This document shows, piece by piece, positions 45,140 through 53,634 of a DNA stretch of 64,000 nucleotides. The notes beneath the pieces were generated by a model that ran no database searches, had not been told where the DNA came from, and was given only the letters and a program-made list of their open reading frames with translations. The stretch is from Elusimicrobiota bacterium (GTDB taxonomy: Bacteria; Elusimicrobiota; Elusimicrobia; JACQPE01), in assembly GCA_016180815.1 (NCBI GenBank), contig JACPAN010000015.1, forward strand, positions 62,001 through 126,000, read 5' to 3'. A program made the position numbers and the translations under genes. Position 1 is the stretch's first letter, and each line of letters opens with the position of its first letter.

Positions 45140-46285
45140 TTAATTTTGAACCCGCGTCGGCATAACGACGTAGGTATAACCGGGGGCTTCCGGGGTTGAA
45201 AATAGAGCCGGGTTAACGGCTGTCGTCATTGAAACTTCGAACACGTCGCCGTCGACGCTTTTCAAAAAGTCAATCACATGATGAGGGTTGAAGGAAATCT
45301 CGAATCCCTCTTCTCCTTGGAAAGAAAGCACCGGGATATCCTCCTCAAACTCGTAATGGCCCAGGGTTTTAGATGTCACCTGACACGCCGCTTTCGTAAA
45401 GCGATACCGGCAAGTCCCCACCCTGTCGGTAATGCACAACGAAGCCCTTTTCGTCACCGCCGCAAACGCTTCTCGATTGATACGGGCGACAATGCTCGAA
45501 CGCCTGGGGATAACCTGCTCCCATCCGGGGAAATTACCGTCGATCAAACGGGAAAACAGCGTTGTTTCCCCGAATTTAAACCCCGCCTTATTCTCCGAAA
45601 TTTCAACAAAAACTTTTTCATCGGGAGGGAGCTCTTCCTGAAGATGGGCGATAATGCGCCCGACTTCGGAAAGAGCCTTCGCCGGAACGATCGCTTTAAA
45701 TTCAACTCCGGCAGGCAACCCCTCGGCTCCGGCGGCGGCCAAACGCCGTCCATCCGTGGCCACTAAATTAATCTTGCCTTTGGCCAAGATAAAAAGAACG
45801 CCGTTTAAGACGTACCTGGTTTCATCGGTGCTGGCCGCAAAGACCGTCTTTTTAATCATATCCATTAAAATCTTAGGTGGAAAAGCGACCGCTTTTTTTT
45901 CGTCAAAATCCGGCAATGCCGGATAATCGTCCCTTGGGATTCCGGCGATCTGAAAGCGGGAATGCGAACCCAAAACTTGAACCCTATTATTCTCTTTCAG
46001 CTCAAAAACAACGTCTATCTGAGACCCGTTCATGGGAAGCTCGTGCAGGATTTCCCCAAGTTTTTTGGCGGGTAAAGTAATTGACCCTTCTTCCTCGATA
46101 ACCGCGTTCAGCGAGCTGCGGACGCTCATTTCTAAATCCGTCGATGTAATCCAGAGCTTTTTAGCCTTTAATTCCGTTTCTAAAAGGTAATTGGAAAGAA
46201 TGGGCAAAGACGATCGTCTCGAAATGGTGTTTTGAACAATTTGCAGACGGTTTATGAGATCTTTTTTATCTATTTTAACTTTCAT
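45140..46285 (-). CDS. dnaN: DNA polymerase III beta subunit (sliding clamp)
   Basis: Ring-shaped processivity clamp. The three-domain repeat is visible with ISRRSSLPILSNYLL, LPAKKLGEILHELP, PALPDFDEKK and the C-terminal YTYVVMPTRVQ (the usual MPMRL-like end). 381 residues from MKVKIDKKDL; an upstream in-frame start would add four residues. It follows the dnaA gene after an origin-like gap. Confidence 0.96.
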   Translation of the reverse strand: MKVKIDKKDLINRLQIVQNTISRRSSLPILSNYLLETELKAKKLWITSTDLEMSVRSSLNAVIEEEGSITLPAKKLGEILHELPMNGSQIDVVFELKENNRVQVLGSHSRFQIAGIPRDDYPALPDFDEKKAVAFPPKILMDMIKKTVFAASTDETRYVLNGVLFILAKGKINLVATDGRRLAAAGAEGLPAGVEFKAIVPAKALSEVGRIIAHLQEELPPDEKVFVEISENKAGFKFGETTLFSRLIDGNFPGWEQVIPRRSSIVARINREAFAAVTKRASLCITDRVGTCRYRFTKAACQVTSKTLGHYEFEEDIPVLSFQGEEGFEISFNPHHVIDFLKSVDGDVFEVSMTTAVNPALFSTPEAPGYTYVVMPTRVQN

Positions 46286-46297
46286 CGTTATCATCAA

Positions 46298-46438
46298 ACC
46301 GTGGAAACCTGTTAGTAAGGCTGTTTCCCCTTAGAGTTCTTATGTGGATAAATTGTTGACAACCATTCACAGTATTCCATATTTGTCCACAGAAAAGTCA
46401 AATAATGGGATTGATCAGAAGAAATTAACATTGGATTG
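46298..46438. promoter_or_regulatory. DnaA boxes / probable origin segment between dnaA and dnaN
   Basis: This gap has a perfect DnaA box TTATCCACA (minus strand, 46351-46343) and a one-mismatch box TTGTCCACA (+ strand, 46383-46391), then an AT-rich stretch toward dnaA (46392-46438). It may be oriC or only the dnaN promoter region with autoregulatory boxes. Confidence 0.5.
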
Positions 46439-47800
46439 TTAAACATCCATGGATTTACGGATATCCTCTTCAAGCTTGTTGATAAACTGAGCTTTATACG
46501 GATCGGTGCGAATCATCCCTTCGATTTTACTGTGGGCGTAGATGATGGTGGAATGGTCTTTGCCGCCGAACGATCGGCCGATTTCTTCAAGCGATCTGGT
46601 GGTCAGGGTTCGGGCCAGGTACATGGCGACCTGCCTGGGTAAAACCTTGCTGGCGGAGCGCCCTTTATCTTTTAAGTCCGACACGTCGACGTGGTAGTGG
46701 CGGGCGACGACTTCTTGAATTTTGGCGATGGACGGCGTCAAGCTTTGATCCCGGGAAACCTCTTCGCGCATTTGCTTTAGGATCTGGTCCGCGGTCTCAA
46801 TGGTGGCGGGGCTGCCGGTCAGGCAGCAATAGGCGATGAGGCTGTTTAAACATCCTTCAAGAGCGCGGATATTGGAGCGGATATTTTGAGCCAAACGCTG
46901 AAGGATGTCGTCGGCGATGACGATGGATTCCAACTCACACTTTTTCCTTAAGATGGCGAGGCGGGTTTCAAAATCAGGAGCTTTCACGTCGGCCACCACG
47001 CCCCATTCGAAACGGGAGATCAGCCGGGATTCCAACGGCTGAAGGTCTTTGGGCGCGCGATCGCTGGATAAAACGATTTGGCGGCTTTGGTCGAACAGGG
47101 AGTTAAAGGTGTGAAAAAATTCCTGCTCAGAATGCTCCTTGCCGACTAGAAATTGGATATCGGCGATCAGCAGGCAGTCTACTTTTCGGCAGCGTTCGCG
47201 GTAGGCATCAACCCCTTTGTTTTTTAAAGCGTTGACGTATTCGTTGACAAAGGTTTCCGAGTTGATATAAAGAACGGATAGTTTTGGGTGCTGCTTTAAG
47301 AGCGCGTGGCCGATGGCATGCAGAAGATGCGTCTTTCCCAAGCCGGTGTGGCCGTAAATAAACAGAGGATTGAATTGCTTCCCCGGGCTTTGCGCGACTG
47401 CAACGGCAGACGCATGAGCGAAGCGGTTGGTTGGGCCGACGACGAAACGATCAAACGTATATTTGGCGCTGAAGCAAGTCGTCTGCTGGACGGCCGCGGC
47501 GGGCGCCGCGGGATCGGGGCGCAAGGCCGGAGGCAGGCCGCTTTCTTTCGGCAGGGAAGTTTCGTTCCAGGAGAAATCAATTTCGGTGACGCCCTCGGCT
47601 TCCGGCGCCATGATGGTTAAGACGCGGCGCTTGACGTTTTTTTCGAGCCATTCGGCGTGGAAGCGATTGGGGACCTCCAGCATCAAAAGGCCGTTTTCCA
47701 CGCCCTTGGGTTTTAAGGGGGCGATCCACAACTCATATTCCTGCGGGGACAGGGAGGCTTTTAAATAATCTTGCGCTTTTTTCCAGACATCGGTAATCAT
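46439..47800 (-). CDS. dnaA: Chromosomal replication initiator DnaA
   Basis: AAA+ initiator that melts the origin. Domain I is MITDVWKKAQDYLKASLSPQEYELWI, then a short linker rich in Pro/Ala. The AAA+ core starts TFDRFVVGPTNRFAHASAVAVA with Walker A GHTGLGKT and Walker B LLIADIQFL, and the C-terminal DNA-binding domain ends with DHSTIIYAHSKIEG. The start at 47800 is set by the domain I sequence; a longer reading frame to 47998 would overlap the divergent regulator gene and carries a non-homologous Arg-rich start. About 453 residues. Confidence 0.96.
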   Translation of the reverse strand: MITDVWKKAQDYLKASLSPQEYELWIAPLKPKGVENGLLMLEVPNRFHAEWLEKNVKRRVLTIMAPEAEGVTEIDFSWNETSLPKESGLPPALRPDPAAPAAAVQQTTCFSAKYTFDRFVVGPTNRFAHASAVAVAQSPGKQFNPLFIYGHTGLGKTHLLHAIGHALLKQHPKLSVLYINSETFVNEYVNALKNKGVDAYRERCRKVDCLLIADIQFLVGKEHSEQEFFHTFNSLFDQSRQIVLSSDRAPKDLQPLESRLISRFEWGVVADVKAPDFETRLAILRKKCELESIVIADDILQRLAQNIRSNIRALEGCLNSLIAYCCLTGSPATIETADQILKQMREEVSRDQSLTPSIAKIQEVVARHYHVDVSDLKDKGRSASKVLPRQVAMYLARTLTTRSLEEIGRSFGGKDHSTIIYAHSKIEGMIRTDPYKAQFINKLEEDIRKSMDV

Positions 47801-47872
47801 TTTTAATTTTCCAGGGAGGTGATTCATTTTAGATGAGTGGGGAAAGGAAGTCAAATTTGAGAAAATGCTCGG

Positions 47873-48580
47873 ATGCAGCCAACGACGCCGCCGAACTGCC
47901 GTATTTGTCCTTATCGGAACAATTGCCTTTTTTCGTCGTTGGACGGGTCCTCTAAGAAGGAGTGGATACACCTGCGTCGCGCGCGCATTTATCCGCAAGG
48001 GTCCGCTGTTTTTTTAGAGGGGGACGAGCCGCGCGGCGTGTTTATTGTTTGCGAGGGCAAAGTCAAAATATTCAAGTCGACGAGAACGGGCAAGTCGTTG
48101 ACGACGAAGGTTTTGCCGCCGGGCAGCATGTTCGGGCATCGTTCGTTGTTGGCCGGAGAGAATTATTCGGCCGGCACGGAAGCGTTTTCAGACGCGGTGA
48201 TCAGCCGCATTGAAGAAAGAAGCCTATTGGGGTTTCTCCATCGCCATTGGCCCGCTGTTTTGCTTTTAATGAGGCAGCTGGCCCGCGCCGTGCGCGAAGG
48301 AGAGGACAAGGCCAGGGAAATCGCCTTTTCTTCGGCCCGGGCGCGGCTGGCCCAGGCGCTGTGCTCTTCGGCCAAGAAAATCGAAAACCGCTGGATTGTG
48401 CGCACGGCGCGCAAAGAACTGGCCCAAATCGCCGGAATCGCCCAAGAAACGTGCGTGCGCCTTGTGCAGAAGCTTGAGGCCGAAAAAATGGTCAAGCGCG
48501 ACGGGCGGAAAGCGCTTTTTATCCTTGATCCCGATGCGTTGGGACGCGCCGCCGGCGGCGCGTTGGCGGGCAGCCAATAA
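47873..48580 (+). CDS. Crp/Fnr-family regulator with FNR-like cysteine cluster
   Basis: Transcription factor with an N-terminal cyclic-nucleotide-binding-type beta-barrel (about 25-145: GSAVFLEGDEPRGVFIVCEGKVKIF) and a C-terminal winged helix (about 160-225: RKELAQIAGIAQETCVRLVQKLEAE). The N-terminus has C9-x2-C12-x5-C18, the spacing of the FNR iron-sulfur cysteines, and another Cys at 60, so it may sense oxygen or redox. It is divergent from dnaA and convergent with a ferredoxin-NADP reductase gene. Confidence 0.85.
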   Translation: MQPTTPPNCRICPYRNNCLFSSLDGSSKKEWIHLRRARIYPQGSAVFLEGDEPRGVFIVCEGKVKIFKSTRTGKSLTTKVLPPGSMFGHRSLLAGENYSAGTEAFSDAVISRIEERSLLGFLHRHWPAVLLLMRQLARAVREGEDKAREIAFSSARARLAQALCSSAKKIENRWIVRTARKELAQIAGIAQETCVRLVQKLEAEKMVKRDGRKALFILDPDALGRAAGGALAGSQ

Positions 48581-48584
48581 ACCG

Positions 48585-50018
48585 CTAAGCGGAAAAAGCG
48601 GGGCCTTTTTTGGCTGCTTCCAGAGCGGAGAGCATTTCGTCGACTACCGTAAACTTATCCCGAATTTTTCCTTTACGCGCGCCGCTTTCGATCTCGAGGC
48701 GATCAAGCGCTTTCCAGTCTTCAAATGTGACGAAGCGCAGGTTTTTTGTTCGCAGCAGGTCGACGACGGCCTGCGAAGATTTTTTTGGGGCGTTCCCGGA
48801 CGCGGGCCGAACCGCGTCCTCCAGCATCGCCTGAACCGTAGCGACGGAATCGGCTCTGTTGGTGCCGATTAAGCCGCTGGGACCGCGTTTGGCCCACCCG
48901 ACGACATAGGCTCCGGGCACGATTTTTTTTGTTTGCGCATCGATGACGCGGCCGTTTTCATTGGGGATATGGCCGGATTTGGCATCGAAGGGAACCCCGG
49001 GCAGGGCGATGCCGTGATAGCCGACCGAACGCAGCACCATGCCGACGGGCAGGGTCTCGAACCGGCCCGCGCCTTTGGCCTTGATGTTGCCGCGGTCGTC
49101 TTTAATCAGCGTGTTTTTTTCGATTTTAATCGCGGCGACCCGGCCTCGTTCGCCGATAATTTCAACCGGGGAAACGCAAAAACGCAGGCGGACCTTCTTG
49201 TTTTTGGTTCCTTCGCCGAGGCGAGCGCGCTCCTGAACGTACCCCACGTTTTTTTTATCGTTGGGTTCCAGCGTCAAGGAGGCCGATGCGTCGTCAAGAG
49301 CCGCTTCTTCCGGAAGCACGACAAGGTCGGCGGAGTGCAACTCGCCGATTTCTTTGATTTCGGTCGGGGAAAAAGCGGCTTGAGCCGGACCGCGGCGGCC
49401 CAGGAGAAACACCTCCCGCACGCGGCTTTTTCGTAAGGCATCCAGCGCGTAATCCGCGATATCCGTTTTGGCCAAATGGTCCGGGTCCTGGGCTAGGATG
49501 CGCGTAACGTCCATGGCCACGTTGCCGATGCCCACAACCGCGACTTTGTCGCAAGAGAGATCGAATTGATGATGGTGATGGTCCGGATGCCCGTTGTACC
49601 AGCCCACGAACTCCGTGGCCGACCGGCTGCCGGTCAAATCTTCGCCGGGGATGCCCAGGCGCCGGTCCGTTTCGTTGCCGACGGCAAAAACAACCTGGTC
49701 GTAATGAAGGGAAAGTTCCTCGGTGGAGAGGTCCTTGCCGATATGAATATTGCCGAAAAAGCGGAAACCCGTTTTAGCCGCGACTTTCTCATAGACGAGA
49801 ATAACCGATTTTATTTTTTGATGATCCGGCGCCACGCCGCCTCTGACTAAGCCGTAAGGCGTGGGCAAGCGGTCGAACATGTCAACTTCGACGGCCAAGC
49901 CCGGAGCGTTTAAAAGAGCCTCCGCAGCGTAAAAACCTGATGGGCCGGAGCCGACGACGGCCACTCTTAACAAGCGTTTTCCAAGGGCCGGAGCCTGGAC
50001 GGCATGGTTTAAATTCAT
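48585..50018 (-). CDS. fprA: Ferredoxin/adrenodoxin-NADP+ reductase-like enzyme
   Basis: FAD- and NADPH-binding reductase of the adrenodoxin reductase/FprA type. FAD motif VAVVGSGPSGFYAAEAL at the N-terminus, the family-specific FDRLPTPYGLVRGGVAPDHQKIK, NADP motif VAVVGIGNVAMDVTRILA, and a C-terminal VVGWAKRGPSGLIGTNRADS. It passes electrons between NADPH and ferredoxin or flavodoxin. 477 residues. It ends 4 bp from the FNR-like gene with no terminator between them. Confidence 0.92.
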   Translation of the reverse strand: MNLNHAVQAPALGKRLLRVAVVGSGPSGFYAAEALLNAPGLAVEVDMFDRLPTPYGLVRGGVAPDHQKIKSVILVYEKVAAKTGFRFFGNIHIGKDLSTEELSLHYDQVVFAVGNETDRRLGIPGEDLTGSRSATEFVGWYNGHPDHHHHQFDLSCDKVAVVGIGNVAMDVTRILAQDPDHLAKTDIADYALDALRKSRVREVFLLGRRGPAQAAFSPTEIKEIGELHSADLVVLPEEAALDDASASLTLEPNDKKNVGYVQERARLGEGTKNKKVRLRFCVSPVEIIGERGRVAAIKIEKNTLIKDDRGNIKAKGAGRFETLPVGMVLRSVGYHGIALPGVPFDAKSGHIPNENGRVIDAQTKKIVPGAYVVGWAKRGPSGLIGTNRADSVATVQAMLEDAVRPASGNAPKKSSQAVVDLLRTKNLRFVTFEDWKALDRLEIESGARKGKIRDKFTVVDEMLSALEAAKKGPAFSA

Positions 50019-50079
50019 GGAAAAGTCATTTTACACCTTTGTTGTGGCGCGGGGGTTGGCCGGCTGTTAAGTTTAAACC

Positions 50080-50277
50080 ATGGGCACCATGAAAACGATC
50101 GGACTTGTGTTGATGGCGCTGGGCGCGTTTGATGCGTTCGCTGTTGGTCCGCTGATTATCGGACCAAGGATACAGGATGAGAAAGAGCGCCGGGTGATAA
50201 TCAAGGCGTTGATGGCCGCCGGCGTTTTGATGATGTTCCTGGGCGCGGCGATTTATTTGGGATTTTTTGGCGGCTGA
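50080..50277 (+). CDS. Small two-helix membrane protein
   Basis: 65 residues with two hydrophobic segments (about 5-27 and 43-63) and a short basic/acidic loop IQDEKERRVIIK between them. No family recognised. ATG start at 50080. Its end overlaps the end of the convergent Nudix gene by 25 bp. The coherent two-helix pattern supports a real gene, but the length makes this uncertain. Confidence 0.5.
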   Translation: MGTMKTIGLVLMALGAFDAFAVGPLIIGPRIQDEKERRVIIKALMAAGVLMMFLGAAIYLGFFGG

Positions 50278-50657
50278 AGGTTACGGAGGATTTGAGGGAG
50301 CAGGGCGAGGTTGCCCGGCAGCATGGGGTAATCGGTCAGTTTTTCGGGAGCCACCCAGCGAAGGTCGGCATGCTCTTTTTTTTCAATGGCGCCGCTTGTC
50401 TGGCGCGCGTGAAAAAGAAGAATGCGCACGGGACCGGTTGGGTAAACGAAGGTGTTCTCCGCGGCCAACAAACCGACGTTGACGCCGATGCCGAGCTCTT
50501 CCATGAGCTCGCGCGCCACGCAAGCCTCCGGCGTTTCATTTTGTTCGATTTTTCCGCCGGGGAATTCCCAGCAATCCGCGTAAGATTTTCCGGACGGACG
50601 CTTGCCGATCAACACGGAGTTTTCCCGCCAAAGAAGCGCCGCAGCCACAAGGGTCAT
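50253..50657 (-). CDS. mutT: MutT-type Nudix hydrolase
   Basis: Hydrolyses oxidised or non-canonical nucleoside triphosphates. The Nudix box is complete: GGKIEQNETPEACVARELMEELGI. The preceding VAAALLWRENSVLIGKRP and following TGPVRILLFHARQ match (8-oxo-)dGTP diphosphatases. 134 residues. A TATAAT box lies 5 nt before the ATG, so its transcript is probably leaderless. Confidence 0.88.
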   Translation of the reverse strand: MTLVAAALLWRENSVLIGKRPSGKSYADCWEFPGGKIEQNETPEACVARELMEELGIGVNVGLLAAENTFVYPTGPVRILLFHARQTSGAIEKKEHADLRWVAPEKLTDYPMLPGNLALLPQILRNLQPPKNPK

Positions 50658-50662
50658 ACCCC

Positions 50663-50698
50663 ATTATATTGGACCCGGCGCTTGAAGGGTTTTACAAT
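50663..50698. promoter_or_regulatory. Divergent promoters of the Nudix and 2H genes
   Basis: TATAAT (minus, 50668-50663) ends 5 nt before the Nudix ATG, and TACAAT (+, 50693-50698) ends 7 nt before the ATG of the 2H gene. With only 48 bp between the start codons, neither gene has room for a Shine-Dalgarno downstream of its transcription start. Confidence 0.55.
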
Positions 50699-50705
50699 AG
50701 ACGCC

Positions 50706-51317
50706 ATGGCCGTGCCCAAGGAGCGCCTGCTGGCGGTTGACGCCGCATTGATTCCTCCGCTCTCGATTTGCCGGTTGGCCGGAGAGATCAACGAGACGCT
50801 GCTGGCCGAGGAGCCGGATGGTTTTCGTTTTGACCAAACGCATATCCCCCACATCACTCTTTTACAGCAGTTTATCCGCGCTTCCTGCCTGCCCGACGCG
50901 ACCCGGGCCCTTGATCAAAGCATCGGCGGGTTTCGCGCCATGGCCCTGGAGATTCGCCGCTCGGAAAGAATATCCACGACGGCCCATTTGGTTGTTGAGC
51001 CTAATGCCGATTTACGCCGCCTTCACGAGTCCGTTGTCGAAGCGTTGGCTCCTTGGGCCGAGACTGCGGGCGGCGAAGAGGCTTTTTTGACCGACGGCGA
51101 CGAACGGCCTCGAGCGGCGGATGTTCAGTGGGTGACTCATTTTCGCGAGCAGAGCAGCTCCCGGCATTTTCAGCCGCATATCACGTTGGGCGTGGGCGCG
51201 GCTCCGGTTTTGCAGGAAGCGGTTTCGTTTACGGCGGATCGCATGGCCTTGTGCCATTTAGGGCGCTATTGCACGTGCCGAGGTATTTTCTGGGAGGGGC
51301 GGCTGAGGGGTTTTTAA
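50706..51317 (+). CDS. 2H phosphoesterase / 2'-5' RNA ligase-like protein
   Basis: 203 residues with the two HxT/S motifs of the 2H superfamily: HIT at 49-51 (in HIPHITLLQ) and HIT at 158-160 (in FQPHITLGVG). Members act on RNA 2'-5' linkages or cyclic phosphates; the substrate here is unknown. ATG at 50706 is used. The reading frame is open further upstream, but that part is antisense to the Nudix gene and lacks homology. Leaderless-type promoter. Confidence 0.8.
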   Translation: MAVPKERLLAVDAALIPPLSICRLAGEINETLLAEEPDGFRFDQTHIPHITLLQQFIRASCLPDATRALDQSIGGFRAMALEIRRSERISTTAHLVVEPNADLRRLHESVVEALAPWAETAGGEEAFLTDGDERPRAADVQWVTHFREQSSSRHFQPHITLGVGAAPVLQEAVSFTADRMALCHLGRYCTCRGIFWEGRLRGF

Positions 51318-51374
51318 TTCAGGAGGACAAAACGGCGAGCGCTTTTTTGTTTCTAAAATGTCGGAAGGAGAAGC

Positions 51375-52067
51375 ATGATGAGCCACGGAACGATTTTGGC
51401 GGTCGACGACAACAGGGGCACGATCCGTATCTTGCAGGCTATTTTTGAGAAAGAGAGCTATCGTTTTTTTTCCGCCGACGCAGGAGCGGCCGCGCTGGCG
51501 ATGCTGCACCGGCACAAGCCGGACGTCGTGCTGTTGGACGTCGTGCTGTCGGAAACGGACGGCTTCGATTTAGCGGCCTCGATTCGCCGGGAATCTTCGG
51601 TGCCGATTATCTTTTTGACGGCGCGTTCCAAAGAGATGGATCGCATCGTCGGTTTGAAAATCGGAGGAGACGATTATATTACCAAGCCGTTCTCCGCCGA
51701 AGAGCTGGTGGCCCGGGTGGCGGCGATTTTGCGCCGGACCAAGGGAGCGGCCGCGCCGCCTCAGGCCGGCCAACTCTCCGCCGGAACGATGACCATTGAT
51801 TTCGACCGGCATCAGGTTTGGTTGAACGGGCAAGGCAAGGCCTTGGGGCCCAAGGAATTCGAGTTGCTGCGCCACCTGATTCAATCCAAGGGGAAGGTCC
51901 TTTCCCGAGAGGATCTTTTGGAGCGGGTTTGGGGCTATGAAAAAGGGCTGGCGATCAGCACCCGCACGGTGGATCAGCACATCGCCCGGTTGCGCCGAAA
52001 ATTAGGCAAGGAAGGCGCGCGGATTTTAACGGTTTCCGGTTTCGGTTATCGCATGGAACTGGCCTAA
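51375..52067 (+). CDS. OmpR/PhoB-family response regulator
   Basis: Two-component regulator with a complete receiver: acidic pair D11/D12, phosphoacceptor D55 in VVLLDVVL, IIFLTARS and YITKPFS. It is followed by a winged helix (FELLRHLIQSKGKVLSREDLLERVWGYEKG ... RTVDQHIARLRRKLG). 230 residues. No histidine kinase is adjacent, so its partner is elsewhere. It lies just upstream of the metal-uptake block and could control it, but there is no direct evidence. Confidence 0.92.
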   Translation: MMSHGTILAVDDNRGTIRILQAIFEKESYRFFSADAGAAALAMLHRHKPDVVLLDVVLSETDGFDLAASIRRESSVPIIFLTARSKEMDRIVGLKIGGDDYITKPFSAEELVARVAAILRRTKGAAAPPQAGQLSAGTMTIDFDRHQVWLNGQGKALGPKEFELLRHLIQSKGKVLSREDLLERVWGYEKGLAISTRTVDQHIARLRRKLGKEGARILTVSGFGYRMELA

Positions 52068-52089
52068 GCAAGTTTTATATTCTCCTTGC

Positions 52090-52362
52090 GTGGGAAGGAG
52101 GCGGGCGCGCTTTGGGTTTTTTCTTGCGGCGTTCGCGCTGGCGGTCCTTGTTTTTCACATCAGGGAGAACGAAGAGGCCTGCCACGATCAAGGCCGGACC
52201 CACTGTTGTCTTTGTCATTCGGTTTCCATTGACCAATCCGCGCCTGTTTTGGTTTGGGCGCCGGCAACGTCTGTTTTCCTGACGGATCCGGTTTTTGTCC
52301 GTTTTGTTTTCGATAACAACGATCCGAGCGCGCCTTGTCCCCGAGGGCCTCCTTTAATATAA
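52090..52362 (+). CDS. Small Cys/His protein upstream of a metal-uptake block
   Basis: 90 residues from a GTG start. An N-terminal hydrophobic helix (FFLAAFALAVLVF) is followed by a Cys/His patch, CHDQGRTHCCLCHS, and a C-terminus ending PCPRGPPLI. The shape resembles small DUF2946-type proteins that accompany metal-transport genes. Periplasmic or membrane-anchored metal binding is an inference from the Cys/His cluster and the neighbours. No clear Shine-Dalgarno. Confidence 0.5.
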   Translation: MGRRRARFGFFLAAFALAVLVFHIRENEEACHDQGRTHCCLCHSVSIDQSAPVLVWAPATSVFLTDPVFVRFVFDNNDPSAPCPRGPPLI

Positions 52363-52428
52363 ACCCTTAAAACCGGATTGCGGCTTGAAATCAGCCGCCG
52401 AATCATTTACATACAAAGAGGGGGATTT

Positions 52429-53628
52429 ATGAATTTTGTTTTGCGTATTTTTTTGCTTGCCCTGTTGGTATTGACGCGGGCGCCTTTGGGAGCCGAAGAT
52501 TTTCAGGGCGCTTGGCTGAGAACGAAAAAACTCTCGACTGCGTTGAATCCCGACATCAGCTTGATCGGAGAGTTCCTGGGACAAACCTCCGGGAACAAAG
52601 GCTCGGGATTTGCTCTGCGGGAGGCGGAGCTGGGGATTCAGTCCATTATCGATCCGTATAGCCGGGCGGACTTTTTTATCTCCACGCATGACGGGGAGCC
52701 GGTGGAATTAGAGGAAGGGTTTATCACCCTTCTTTCTCTGCCCCTGGGTCTTCAGGCCAGAGGCGGAAAATTCTTGGCGAATTTCGGGCGATTGAATATG
52801 GTGCACAGCCACGAGCAGTCCCAAGCGGATGTCCCCGTTGTTCTTCAAGAGTTTTTGGGAGAAGAGGGGCTCAACAGCGCAGGCGTTGAATTGAGCAGAA
52901 TCGTCGCTCCGTTCGGAATTTTCGGCGAGATCACCTATGCGTTCTTGAACGATTTGGGCGGGGCCCATGCTCACGATAAGGAAGTGACGACGACAACGGT
53001 CACGAATACGGACCTTATTGATGTTGACGTGGCCGTTCACAAAGAAGACGAGTCCGCGCCCACCAAGCTTAAAAATTTCGCCCATGTGTCCAGGCTGAGG
53101 CTTTACAAAGACTTGAGCCATTCGGCAAACCTGGAGGTGGGATTCTCGGGCGCCTTATATCAGCCGCAAGGTCATGCCAAAAATAAAACCGGCGGCATTG
53201 ACCTGACGTTTCGTTGGCGCCCGCTTCAGGAAGGGATGTATAGGTCTTTTACATGGAGAACCGAGGGCTTGTTCACGGATCGCGATCTTGAAGAAGAGCG
53301 CGACCCGCTCGATGACACGGTGGTCGAAGCGCCGGCGCGCCGGATCAATCGCAAGGGCGTGTATTCCTATGTGGAGTATCAGCCGGCCCGGCGTTGGCGT
53401 TTTGGGGTCCGGGGCGATTATCTTGAGGAACCCCATATCAGGGACAAGGAAAACAGAAACATCATCACCCGGGCGGTTGCGCCGTATATCACGTTTACGG
53501 CCAGCGAATTCAATCGTATCCGTCTTCAGTATCAGGCCAAAAAAGAAGCCCTTGAAAAAGAGACCGAACACCTTGGGTTTCTTCAATGGGTCGTCGTGCT
53601 CGGCCCTCACGGCGCGCATCCGTTTTAA
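52429..53628 (+). CDS. Outer-membrane barrel protein of the metal-uptake block
   Basis: A signal peptide (residues 1-20: VLRIFLLALLVLTRAPLGA) precedes about 380 residues with porin-like alternating strands and two His-containing loops (MVHSHEQSQ, GGAHAHDKEV). I do not recognise a named family; proteins of this shape often sit in zinc-responsive operons. ATG at 52429 follows a GAGGGGG Shine-Dalgarno. It lies 6 bp before the ABC substrate-binding gene, so a role in metal entry across the outer membrane is plausible. Confidence 0.65.
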   Translation: MNFVLRIFLLALLVLTRAPLGAEDFQGAWLRTKKLSTALNPDISLIGEFLGQTSGNKGSGFALREAELGIQSIIDPYSRADFFISTHDGEPVELEEGFITLLSLPLGLQARGGKFLANFGRLNMVHSHEQSQADVPVVLQEFLGEEGLNSAGVELSRIVAPFGIFGEITYAFLNDLGGAHAHDKEVTTTTVTNTDLIDVDVAVHKEDESAPTKLKNFAHVSRLRLYKDLSHSANLEVGFSGALYQPQGHAKNKTGGIDLTFRWRPLQEGMYRSFTWRTEGLFTDRDLEEERDPLDDTVVEAPARRINRKGVYSYVEYQPARRWRFGVRGDYLEEPHIRDKENRNIITRAVAPYITFTASEFNRIRLQYQAKKEALEKETEHLGFLQWVVVLGPHGAHPF

Positions 53629-53634
53629 ACTGAC

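Noticed and set aside
47801-47998. 66-residue extension of DnaA
   Set aside because: It overlaps the divergent FNR-like gene and lacks homology to domain I, which starts at 47800.
50292-50705. N-terminal extension of the 2H protein to 341 residues
   Set aside because: It is antisense to the Nudix gene and the family begins near the ATG at 50706, which has its own -10 box.
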